Shown in pieces: positions 1 through 6,132 of a stretch of DNA of 6,719 bases. The notes under the pieces are model-generated. The model saw nothing but the letters and a program-made list of their open reading frames with translations. It was not told the DNA's origin and ran no database searches. Where the stretch lies: positions 1 to 6,719 of the forward strand of contig PAYF01000023.1 in NCBI GenBank assembly GCA_002714745.1, given 5' to 3'. Position numbers and translations under genes: made by a program. This stretch comes from Methanobacteriota archaeon (lineage in GTDB: Archaea > Thermoplasmatota > Poseidoniia > Poseidoniales > Thalassarchaeaceae). Each line of letters begins with the position of its first letter. The stretch's first letter is position 1.

Positions 1-25
1 CCCTTGTTCGTTCGTGTTTCCCTCC

Positions 26-61
26 GTTTCCTTCCCTTTCCTTGCGTCCAGTTCTCTCCAC
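26..61 (+). repeat. Direct repeat, copy 1 (short form)
   Basis: This copy is built from modules GTTTCC (26-31), TTCCCTTTCC (32-41), TTGCGTCCAG (42-51) and TTCTCTCCAC (52-61). The same modules recur in the same order at 205-260. The match is far longer than composition alone would give, because the purine-containing core TTGCGTCCAG is preserved exactly. Confidence 0.85.
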
Positions 62-204
62 TTTGTTTCCCACGCCGTTTCCAGTTCCAATCTCTTTTCC
101 CCTTCCACGCGTATCTCATCGGGATAGTACTCTGCCTCGGTTTTGGTTTTCCCCGTTGCCGGTTCGGTTTCGCTTTTCCTCAGCTTCCTCCTCCGTTTCC
201 TCCG

Positions 205-260
205 GTTTCCTTCCCTTTCCTTCCCTTTCCTTGCGTCCAGTTCTCTCCAGTTCTCTCCAC
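205..260 (+). repeat. Direct repeat, copy 2 (expanded by two 10-bp duplications)
   Basis: The modules are GTTTCC (205-210), TTCCCTTTCC (211-220), the same TTCCCTTTCC again (221-230), TTGCGTCCAG (231-240), TTCTCTCCAG (241-250) and TTCTCTCCAC (251-260). Compared with copy 1 at 26-61, the module before the core and the module after it are each duplicated in tandem with a 10-bp period. Both copies are preceded by CCTCCG; the copy here has one extra G at the junction. Confidence 0.85.
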
Positions 261-330
261 CTTCGTCCTCTTCGGTTCTCCCGTCGTCTTCCCGCCCACA
301 TGGCGTTCCGACTATCCCCCGTTCTCCTTC

Positions 331-521
331 CGGATCCCGGGTTCCGCCGCCGCTTTCTCGCGGCTCGGTTTCTGTGGCCCGCGGGTCGCGCCGAAGCGCC
401 CCCACACCAGCTCCAAAGAAGCGGCAAAGTTCACAGGGACAGCGGCGGTAATTAAACCTTTCTTAATTTCAGACCAGTACAGCGGAAATAAGGGTCTTGG
501 ATTGTTAATTTCCACTGCGTT
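331..521. other. Intergenic region: GC-rich block then AT-rich block
   Basis: No credible gene was found. About 331-420 is GC-rich, with short self-complementary pieces such as CCCGCGGG (378-385) and a 5-bp stem GCCGC/GCGGC (349-353 with 360-364). The pyrimidine bias fades in this block. About 448-512 becomes AT-rich, with TTAATTTC present twice (463-470 and 505-512). The region is immediately downstream of the stop codon of the leftward propeller gene, so a 3' untranslated region and transcription termination zone is the simplest reading. Confidence 0.5.
450..468 (-). terminator. AT-rich hairpin downstream of the propeller gene, possible termination zone
   Basis: AATTAA (450-455) and TTAATT (463-468) form a 6-bp all-AT stem with a 7-nt loop, 54-72 nt past the propeller stop codon in its direction of transcription. 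Archaeal termination normally relies on T-runs on the non-template strand rather than on hairpins. The local - strand has only short T-runs, so this is a weak candidate. Confidence 0.2.
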
Positions 522-1580
522 TCAACCACGCCGCAGCCCCCTCAATCTGTCCATCATCAACCTCTTCATGGAATCATCTTCTGTAGTCGCCAGATCATCC
601 CCTAGGCGGCGAGAGAGCACATCTCTCTCCATTAAGTGAATCTCCCCCTCTGAATCTCCTAGGACAATAATGTCGCCTTCTGAGTCAGATTCGGAGATTC
701 TACATCCATGATCCAGCTCCAGCAGAGGAGCGCCACCCTCACTATCCAAGATGACCACACCTCTGTCTAAGCAGACCCAGATGGCTCGATTACCTGATGG
801 AGAGGGGCCTAGAGATAGCGCTGCGACAGACCCTGTGGATGAGTGAATCCAGCCAGCTTTGGAAACAACATCGCCGTCTTCAAAACCAGCAATCGTCTCA
901 TTTTCAACTCCTAGGACAGCACTGACAGGGGAGGCCCCCCTCAGCGCCGAACCGCTACCGATCTCACTGACATTACCGTCCGAGTGACCAAGCAGAATAC
1001 GATTACCGGCGTTTGTTCCGCAGGTGACAGGGCCTGCACCACTAATCTCAAGATGTTCTAAATGATCTTCGCCCACTCTCAGCGTACCACATCTAGGCCT
1101 ACCCAGCCCTAGGACCAGTCCTCTACCATCTGTCCCAAAGAACCAGCAGCGCTCGGCAATGGTCCAGCGCTGCTGCAACTCACCAGAATCATCAAATCTC
1201 CATATTGTCGACTCGGTATAGTCACCAATACCAATCTCGTATACTGATGAGGTAGCCCAGATACCTGCATCGTTAGAGAGTACATAGTCGCTGGACCCCT
1301 CCAACTCCCTACTCCAGACAATCTCTCCGCTATTGTAGTCGAGACAGTAAATGTTCGATGAACCTGAAACATGCACTTTGCCCCCGGAGAAGTCAATATC
1401 ACTCAGAGGGCCAGATATGGCGACTTTCCAGACTTCCTCGCCAGAATCAACTATCCAGCACGCTAGGATGCCTTCTTGGGAACCCGCGAATACTCTCCCG
1501 TTGTGAATTCTGAGAACCGTACATGGGCCCCCAATATTTCTCCTCAGCGAGGATACAGAAGACAAAGTAAGCCTAGTCAC
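522..1580 (-). CDS. PQQ/WD-like beta-propeller repeat protein
   Basis: The protein has 352 residues and no recognisable signal peptide or membrane segment, so it is probably cytoplasmic. Repeating blades are visible: G-x-V/I-x-G followed by DG/EG-x-I/V and then a W or L strand. Examples are VFAGSQEGILACW (30-42), the block DSGEEVWK (45-52) repeated as NSGEIVWS (83-90), ILLGHSDGNVSEI (195-207) and IVLGDSEGEIHLM (305-317). The xSGExVW pattern is typical of PQQ-like (pyrrolo-quinoline quinone) repeats. Such folds are usually interaction scaffolds, and many bind no PQQ. The C-terminus (about 338-352) is basic and looks helical. Eight cysteines are scattered without a CxxC pair. The start is GTG at 1580: an in-frame TAG lies 15 nt upstream and no better start lies between. 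It is the last gene of the leftward cluster, 45 bp after the M32 gene. The substrate or partner is unknown. Confidence 0.8.
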   Translation of the reverse strand: MTRLTLSSVSSLRRNIGGPCTVLRIHNGRVFAGSQEGILACWIVDSGEEVWKVAISGPLSDIDFSGGKVHVSGSSNIYCLDYNSGEIVWSRELEGSSDYVLSNDAGIWATSSVYEIGIGDYTESTIWRFDDSGELQQRWTIAERCWFFGTDGRGLVLGLGRPRCGTLRVGEDHLEHLEISGAGPVTCGTNAGNRILLGHSDGNVSEIGSGSALRGASPVSAVLGVENETIAGFEDGDVVSKAGWIHSSTGSVAALSLGPSPSGNRAIWVCLDRGVVILDSEGGAPLLELDHGCRISESDSEGDIIVLGDSEGEIHLMERDVLSRRLGDDLATTEDDSMKRLMMDRLRGLRRG

Positions 1581-1625
1581 ACCATCACACAGGGACTATC
1601 CAATATCGGACTTTCGTGTGCCCGT

Positions 1626-3128
1626 TCACCCACTGATGCCGTAAAGCCGCCCTACTTTTTCACGCAGATAGTCAACGAAAGCATCAGGAGAAGGGGAAGA
1701 GCCAGTTGCCTCTTCAATCAAATCTGCTGGCTCTAGAATACTGCCTCTCTGGTGGACATTCTCACGCATCCAGGTCAGTAGAGGTACAAACTCTCCGCGA
1801 CGCATCTGATTATCGTGGTCAGGTAGGTCCTCTCGCGCGGCTGCTAGCAGTTGCGCGGCGTATAGATTACCCAGCGTGTAAGTCGGGAAGTAGCCGAAGG
1901 CACCCATTGACCAGTGAATGTCCTGCAGTACACCTAGAGAACGATTGGGTGCTCTAATTCCGAGAAACTCTTCGTACATGTCATCCCAAGCATCAGGCAA
2001 GTCGTCTACCTCGATATCGCCAGCGATGAGCTTCTTCTCGAGCTCATAACGGATCATGATGTGGACATTGTAGGTCGCCTCGTCAGCCTCGACTCGAATC
2101 AAACTAGGCTCGACAAGATTCACGGCCTGCCACAACTGCTCAGCAGTAACCCCGGCCATATTCTCCGGAAAACACTCCTGCCAGAGCGGTAGTGCCCACT
2201 CACAGAATTCACGCGAACGTCCGACCTGATTCTCCCACAACCTGCTCTGACTTTCGTGGACACCCAAGCCATTTGCCTCACCAGCGGGTTGGAAGTCCAA
2301 ATCACGCCTCCTGCCCTGCTCATAGGTGCCGTGCCCGGTCTCGTGCATGGAACCGTAGAGCGAACCGAATGGGTCTGACTCGTTGTATCTAGTAGTCCAT
2401 CGAACATCATCAGGATTAGCACCTCCGCAGAATGGATGTGTAGAAGCATCTCGCCTGCCAGCGGAGAAGTCGAAACCAATCGCCTCTGATACAGCTTGGC
2501 TCAGAGACTCCTGTCCAGATCGCGTCCACTTGTTATCCTCAACCCATGACATGTTTGGTCGTGCCCCGCTCTCGTTGACCTGTTTGATTAGTGGAGCAAC
2601 GTTCTCGCGTAGGCCCGCGAATAGAGGATCTACTCTAGCCACACTAAGGCCAGTCTCATATTGATCCAGCAGAGCATCGTAGCGCAACTCAGCATAGCCT
2701 AGATAGTCGGCCTTTCGCCTCGCTATATCGATGGACTTCTCTAAATCGTCTCTGAAGATGGAGAAGTCATCTTTGGCGCGAGCCTCGGTCCAGGAGATTT
2801 GAGCTCTTGAGCGATGCTTAGCCATCTCCTCGACGAACTCAGTGGGAAGTTTGGTCGCCTTGTCGTAAGCCTCCCTTGCGAGTCTGACATTGGACGAATG
2901 CACCTCATCGAGATCTTCTCTTGACTCTAGTTTGGTGAGCAATTCACCCACTCTCGGATCAGTCAACTTCTGGTGGCCGGTCTTAGAAATCCAAGCCAAT
3001 TGCTCGGCCCTCAATGCGGCGGCCTTTGGTGGCATCAGGACCTCTTGGTCCCAGCCCATCAGGCCTCCAATCTGCCCAATCAGGTCGATGTCCTTCAGTC
3101 TCTCGAGCAATTCATCGTATGCATCCAT
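1626..3128 (-). CDS. M32 family metallocarboxypeptidase (thermostable carboxypeptidase 1 / Taq type)
   Basis: This is a zinc-dependent carboxypeptidase that removes C-terminal residues from peptides, probably in the cytosol as part of peptide turnover. At 500 residues it has the family's usual length. All M32 signature motifs are in order: HPF (231-233), DVRWT (241-245), the zinc site HETGH (262-266, HExxH with H262, E263 and H266), the third-ligand motif HESQSRLWEN (291-300, E292), RVEADEATYNVHIMIR (345-360) and GVLQDIHW (399-406). No signal peptide is seen. ATG at 3128 is preceded by GGAG (3134-3131) only 2 nt away, a poor spacing, so initiation may not rely on it. The gene lies 51 bp after the VIT1-type gene and 45 bp before the propeller gene on the same strand, consistent with one transcript. 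Nothing looks broken, and the catalytic residues are intact. Confidence 0.96.
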   Translation of the reverse strand: MDAYDELLERLKDIDLIGQIGGLMGWDQEVLMPPKAAALRAEQLAWISKTGHQKLTDPRVGELLTKLESREDLDEVHSSNVRLAREAYDKATKLPTEFVEEMAKHRSRAQISWTEARAKDDFSIFRDDLEKSIDIARRKADYLGYAELRYDALLDQYETGLSVARVDPLFAGLRENVAPLIKQVNESGARPNMSWVEDNKWTRSGQESLSQAVSEAIGFDFSAGRRDASTHPFCGGANPDDVRWTTRYNESDPFGSLYGSMHETGHGTYEQGRRRDLDFQPAGEANGLGVHESQSRLWENQVGRSREFCEWALPLWQECFPENMAGVTAEQLWQAVNLVEPSLIRVEADEATYNVHIMIRYELEKKLIAGDIEVDDLPDAWDDMYEEFLGIRAPNRSLGVLQDIHWSMGAFGYFPTYTLGNLYAAQLLAAAREDLPDHDNQMRRGEFVPLLTWMRENVHQRGSILEPADLIEEATGSSPSPDAFVDYLREKVGRLYGISG

Positions 3129-3179
3129 GACTCCGCGAGAGGGGTCTCAGACACATAGGTTGCGGAGGTGGTTTCAGAC

Positions 3180-4079
3180 TTAGACCTCAACTCCGAGCAT
3201 ACCTCTGAGGAGAATACCAATTCCGTATGAAATCAGACTTACTACACCGAGTATCCCAGCCATTTCCATAAATCGACTACTGAACGAGACCTCCTCGACT
3301 ACCGATACGTAGAAGTTGAACACTGCGACTATCAACAGTCCTATGGCGAAGGTGTAAAGCAGGGCTTGGACGTGTGGCTCCAACCCGTGGAAATCAGGAC
3401 TCTCAGCAGTTAACAGCAGATAGGGCGAGACTAGTAATAGAACAGTAATCAGGTACGAAATCCAAGTGAAGAACGCCGCCCTGACCGCAGACTCATTCTT
3501 CTTCTCGGCCCTTGAGGACAGGTACTCGGAAGCCCCCATGCTGAAAGCGGCGGCAATACCGGTCACGAGTCCTGCTAGAGCTACTAGATTCAGACTCTGC
3601 AATGCGAAAGTAAGTCCCGCTAGAGCTCCAGTCAATTCAACTAGGGCGTCTGACATACCTAGCACAACACTCCCAGAATAGCGCAGACGCTCCTCGTCGA
3701 GCATCCCAATCATATTCTCCTCGTGTGCTTCTTCCTCTTCTGCAATATCGTCCAGACCAAGCTCCCGGTATTCAGCAGCGACATCCTTCTCTGTAGCTTC
3801 CATCATTTTGACAGAGAATGTGAATCCGAACAACCTAGCCAGCATGATTTGCCGGCGGACTTTCCCCATGTCGGCACGGACCTTTTCACCTGTCATGCCC
3901 TCAATCACAGCCTCATGACGTTCCTCCTCCAGACTGATTCCTTCCAATATGGAGCGATTGACAGGGTCCTTCTGCATCCTAGCTAGACGACGGTACACTT
4001 CAGCCTCGGTGGCTTCCATGCGCTGCAGCTTCAATAGATGAGCACGCCTGTCTTCTTCCACGATATAGCCTGATGGCAT
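3180..4079 (-). CDS. Ferritin-like domain fused to a VIT1/CCC1 membrane transporter (MbfA-like)
   Basis: The protein has 299 residues. Residues 1 to about 130 form a four-helix ferritin/rubrerythrin-like domain with carboxylate and His ligands: MEATEAEVY (21-29), EERH (52-55), EATEKD (94-99) and EEAH (116-119), that is two E...ExxH pairs. Residues 136-299 match VIT1/CCC1: GMSDALVELTGALAG (141-155) resembles the first-helix G-x-x-D-x-L motif, and GIAAAFSMGASEYLSSRAE (174-192) matches the conserved second-helix Met and xEYxSxR region. Five hydrophobic segments are visible (about 138-160, 163-183, 202-224, 237-260, 271-291). The same domain order is known in bacterial MbfA, an iron exporter; other VIT1 proteins move Fe or Mn. 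Export or detoxification of Fe(II) is therefore inferred. ATG at 4079 has no Shine-Dalgarno, so a leaderless mRNA is possible. It is the first gene of the leftward cluster. Confidence 0.92.
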   Translation of the reverse strand: MPSGYIVEEDRRAHLLKLQRMEATEAEVYRRLARMQKDPVNRSILEGISLEEERHEAVIEGMTGEKVRADMGKVRRQIMLARLFGFTFSVKMMEATEKDVAAEYRELGLDDIAEEEEAHEENMIGMLDEERLRYSGSVVLGMSDALVELTGALAGLTFALQSLNLVALAGLVTGIAAAFSMGASEYLSSRAEKKNESAVRAAFFTWISYLITVLLLVSPYLLLTAESPDFHGLEPHVQALLYTFAIGLLIVAVFNFYVSVVEEVSFSSRFMEMAGILGVVSLISYGIGILLRGMLGVEV

Positions 4080-4163
4080 TGTCTATTGAATCTGACCAAG
4101 TTCTTGACCGGGGGGCGCAGCATTGCGAACGCTTGATGCACATGGCTTCCCTCGCGAAATCCC
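4080..4163. promoter_or_regulatory. Divergent promoter region between the iron-transporter operon and the wHTH-ATPase gene
   Basis: These 84 bp must hold the start signals for both directions unless a promoter overlaps coding sequence. I see no clear archaeal TATA box or BRE for either gene. A small dyad CAAG-TT-CTTG (4097-4106), inside GACCAAGTTCTTGACC, lies 18-27 nt upstream of the transporter ATG and could be an operator half-site pair. A run of six G (4110-4115) follows. ATG at 4142 is out of frame with the ATPase and opens only a short frame. Confidence 0.4.
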
Positions 4164-5714
4164 ATGGTGGCCAGAGATACGAGACCAAACGTCCCTGTAG
4201 CTGACCGCATACTCATGCACCTTTGGGAGCAGGACCATCAGGCCGACCACTACCTAGTCAACTACGAAGTCACGCGACCTGGGATAGCCGAAATCTGCGC
4301 ACTACATCCTCCAAATGTCTCTAGGTCGATGCGCGAACTGATGACAAGTGGATTGGTCTCAGAGCATACCAGAACCATCCGAGGCGAGGATCGCAGGCAG
4401 AAGACATGGCAACTCACGGAGGACGGAAGAGCCGAGGCCAGAGAGAGAATCAGCGAGATGAGATTGAAGATGGTGCTGGTAAGAGGAAACGACGGCAAAC
4501 TGCTCGAAGTCAGGGCTGATCAGGCAGCCAGCCATCTTAGAACCAGTCTCACTCTTCTACAGGTTTTGATGCACGCACAACACGAAGGCGTGCTGAACTT
4601 CGGAGACATTCGCTTCGGAGCAATCGTCAGGACAGAATCAGCAGACCTACCTCCTCCCGGTTCGCTTTCACTGCTCGCTGGGGCCCACTCGACATACCAC
4701 ACTAAACCACCTCAGACTAGGACCGTCCACGGGCGCTCAGAACAGCGAGACACACTCGACTCTTGGCACTCATCAGAGGTGCCCGCGTTCGCACTATCGG
4801 GCATAGCTGGATGCGGTAAGACAACTCTGACTTCCTTCTGGATGGATGGCATTCTGGAGAAGAATCCCGAACTGATGGCGATGTACTACCCATGCCAGCC
4901 TTGGGATTCGCCTCTGGGTATAGCAACCAGCCTTCTACACCGTTTGGGAATTAGTACTGAAGCCCTTTCCGATGACCCCTACGGGGTCATCGAAACACTG
5001 CCTTTGAAGCCAGGAGCCAGACTCGACTTGGATCTATACAGGCGCCGCATAGTAGCTCATCTGCAAGATGAGGATGGTCACAGGGGAGAGCAGACCCAGG
5101 AGTTCTTGCTCATACTCGATGATGTGCACAATCTGGGAGCCGATGGCAATCATTTGCTAGGTGCATTGCTGCAGATAGCAGAGACAGCCTCGATGAGACT
5201 GCTACTGATTTCTAGAACCAGCATGACGTTCTACGACAGGCGCGATGTGCACACCAGAGGAAGGGTGCAGGAACTTGCACTCTCAGGATTGACTATTGAA
5301 GAGGTGACACAGTGGCTCGATACCCTAGATCTGCCGAGCAAGGCACCCGCAGAAGAGATCCACCGGGCAACGGGAGGACATCCTCTAGCGGTAGAATTAC
5401 TCGAGATGTACGGCCAGACTCTGCATGACGACTGGCTACGCTTCCTAGACGAGGAAATCCTCGATGTGCTACCGAGTGATCGTCGAGAGATTCTGGCCTT
5501 GCTCGCGGTAGCAGACAAGCCGGTTCCTTGGGTCTCGCTAGCTAATGCAGCTAACTTCGATGGACACCCGCCCTCTGACCTGATTGAGCGAGGCCTGATG
5601 CTGGAATTGAGAGATGGGATGTGGCTGCATGAGGCTCTAAGAGCGAGACTCTTGAGAGAAGTCGGTGCCCCGCTGGAGGAGCGCGCCAAAAAGTTGCGAG
5701 AAGCCAGCGATTAA
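4164..5714 (+). CDS. MarR-like winged-helix domain fused to a STAND/AAA-type ATPase, putative regulator
   Basis: The protein has 516 residues. Residues 14 to about 100 form a winged helix: ITSG-type core RPGIAEICALHPPNVSRS (38-55, with the recognition helix near 49-62), then a wing and LTEDGRAEA (84-92), as in MarR/ArsR regulators. Residues 186 to about 430 form a P-loop NTPase: VHGR (188-191) leads into Walker A GIAGCGKTT (213-221, K219 and T220), Walker B FLLILDDVHN (314-323), a sensor strand LLLISRTS (346-353) and TGGHPLAVELL (403-413), the GxP-like motif of STAND/NB-ARC ATPases. A second winged-helix-like region covers about 432-505. No WD, TPR or LRR sensor repeats follow, so the usual STAND C-terminal sensor is missing or is a partner protein. 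An in-frame TGA at 4134 and no other start before 4164 fix the ATG. It faces the iron-transporter operon, and its stop codon interlocks with that of thioredoxin. The ligand and targets are unknown. Confidence 0.9.
   Translation: MVARDTRPNVPVADRILMHLWEQDHQADHYLVNYEVTRPGIAEICALHPPNVSRSMRELMTSGLVSEHTRTIRGEDRRQKTWQLTEDGRAEARERISEMRLKMVLVRGNDGKLLEVRADQAASHLRTSLTLLQVLMHAQHEGVLNFGDIRFGAIVRTESADLPPPGSLSLLAGAHSTYHTKPPQTRTVHGRSEQRDTLDSWHSSEVPAFALSGIAGCGKTTLTSFWMDGILEKNPELMAMYYPCQPWDSPLGIATSLLHRLGISTEALSDDPYGVIETLPLKPGARLDLDLYRRRIVAHLQDEDGHRGEQTQEFLLILDDVHNLGADGNHLLGALLQIAETASMRLLLISRTSMTFYDRRDVHTRGRVQELALSGLTIEEVTQWLDTLDLPSKAPAEEIHRATGGHPLAVELLEMYGQTLHDDWLRFLDEEILDVLPSDRREILALLAVADKPVPWVSLANAANFDGHPPSDLIERGLMLELRDGMWLHEALRARLLREVGAPLEERAKKLREASD
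4970..4992. repeat. Perfect inverted repeat, 10-bp arms, inside the ATPase gene
   Basis: CGATGACCCC (4970-4979) and GGGGTCATCG (4983-4992) are exact reverse complements separated by a 3-nt loop TAC. In the reading frame the stretch encodes about residues 269-277 (SDDPYGVIE), between the ATPase Walker A and Walker B. It could form a strong GC-rich hairpin in the mRNA or be a palindromic protein-binding site. Coding constraint alone would not require the complementarity. Confidence 0.8.
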
Positions 5715-6028
5715 GCCATGTGGCGATTCAACCAGTCATCCATGCTCGGCTTGGGAAGGGCACCAGTCATCCTGTCAACTACCTGCCCGCCACGGAAAAG
5801 AACCAGATTTGGTATTCCACGAACACCATGCCTTCCGGGAGTTATTGGATTGGTGTCGGTGTTGACCTTGGCTATGGTTATGTCACGCTCACCAGCAATC
5901 TGCTCTAGAACTGGAGCGATTGCTCTACACGGTCCACACCACGGAGCCCAGAAATCCACTAACACCCACTCGTCACTGCTTGTCACTACATCGAAGTCCG
6001 CATCGGACGCATTCACTATCTTACCCAA
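5711..6028 (-). CDS. trxA: Thioredoxin
   Basis: This 105-residue protein, the usual thioredoxin length, is a cytosolic thiol-disulphide oxidoreductase that reduces protein disulphides and is recharged by thioredoxin reductase. Visible features are the buried acid in VDFWA (D25), the active site WCGPC (30-34, C31 and C34), the cis-proline loop GIPNLVLF (71-78, P73) and the C-terminal GALPKPSMDDWL segment (89-100). No signal peptide is seen. The start is TTG at 6028: an in-frame TAA lies 24 nt upstream, no other start lies between, and a good Shine-Dalgarno (6038-6033) sits 4 nt before it. A GTG four codons downstream (6016) would still keep the fold but lacks this spacing. The gene converges with the ATPase gene and shares TTAA (5711-5714) with it. 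It diverges from the epimerase gene. The gene symbol follows family convention. Confidence 0.95.
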   Translation of the reverse strand: MGKIVNASDADFDVVTSSDEWVLVDFWAPWCGPCRAIAPVLEQIAGERDITIAKVNTDTNPITPGRHGVRGIPNLVLFRGGQVVDRMTGALPKPSMDDWLNRHMA

Positions 6029-6032
6029 AGGC

Positions 6033-6038
6033 TCACCT
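6033..6038 (-). promoter_or_regulatory. Ribosome binding site that fixes the TTG start of thioredoxin
   Basis: Read on the - strand the site is AGGTGA, six bases of the anti-16S consensus AGGAGGTGATCC, placed 4 nt before the TTG at 6028. A further GGAG lies at 6046-6043. It is the clearest Shine-Dalgarno in the window and decides the start over the GTG at 6016. Confidence 0.6.
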
Positions 6039-6132
6039 ACAACTCCGTGTAATTAGCATCCTATCAATCTGTGTCTTAACTAGTGTGCCAACTTCCGCAG
6101 AGATTGTGAACCCAAGACTCGTCGCCGGGCAC
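6039..6132. promoter_or_regulatory. Divergent intergenic region between thioredoxin and ribulose-phosphate 3-epimerase
   Basis: About 94 bp separate the thioredoxin Shine-Dalgarno from the epimerase ATG, so both promoters should lie here. AT-richer pieces such as TAATTAG (6050-6056) and CTTAACTAG (6075-6083) are possible TATA-like elements, but none is convincing. The epimerase frame is open through part of this region, with GTG codons at 6085 and 6106, so some of it could be translated if those starts are used. Confidence 0.35.

Larger units (their letters stand above)
1..330. other. Pyrimidine-rich low-complexity non-coding tract
   Basis: The + strand here is about 79% pyrimidine over 1-300 by hand count, so the - strand is nearly homopurine in places. 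It is made of recurring short words: TTTCC occurs about a dozen times in the first 230 bases, GTTTCC six times (for example 26-31, 65-70, 77-82, 195-200, 205-210), and GTTCTCTCCA three times (51-60, 240-249, 250-259). All three + frames stay open for 100 codons or more, which is expected because stop codons need purines, so the long open frames are not evidence of coding. Translations are Phe/Pro/Ser-rich on + and Arg/Glu/Gly-rich on -, and match no family I know. The tract lies downstream of the leftward operon. It could be a structural or triplex-prone element, a long intergenic spacer, or a contig-end assembly artefact. Confidence 0.7.

Noticed and set aside
1..330. Possible CRISPR array
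   Set aside because: There are two copies of one block 179 bp apart, and the other words are very short and irregular. There is no regular repeat-spacer pattern and no cas gene.
116..427. - strand open frame of 103 codons, Arg/Glu/Gly-rich
   Set aside because: It is the polypurine complement of the tract. Its composition is fully explained by the DNA bias, and no domain is recognisable.
4..639. Long + strand open frame of 211 codons (and two others at 42-455 and 143-451) over the left region
   Set aside because: All three + frames are open together because the strand is pyrimidine-rich and so lacks stop codons. The translation is Phe/Pro/Ser low-complexity, its internal repeat mirrors the DNA repeat, and its end overlaps the propeller gene antisense.
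1586..1620. CACAC/GTGTG inverted repeat in the gap between the M32 and propeller genes
   Set aside because: The arms are only 5 bp, low-complexity, with a 25-nt loop; expected by chance.
5231..5689. 152-codon - strand frame inside the ATPase gene
   Set aside because: It is Ser/Arg-rich antisense shadow of the ATPase, which has clear Walker motifs on the + strand.
5718..6056. 112-codon + strand frame
   Set aside because: It lies antisense to thioredoxin, whose WCGPC and cis-Pro motifs settle the coding strand.
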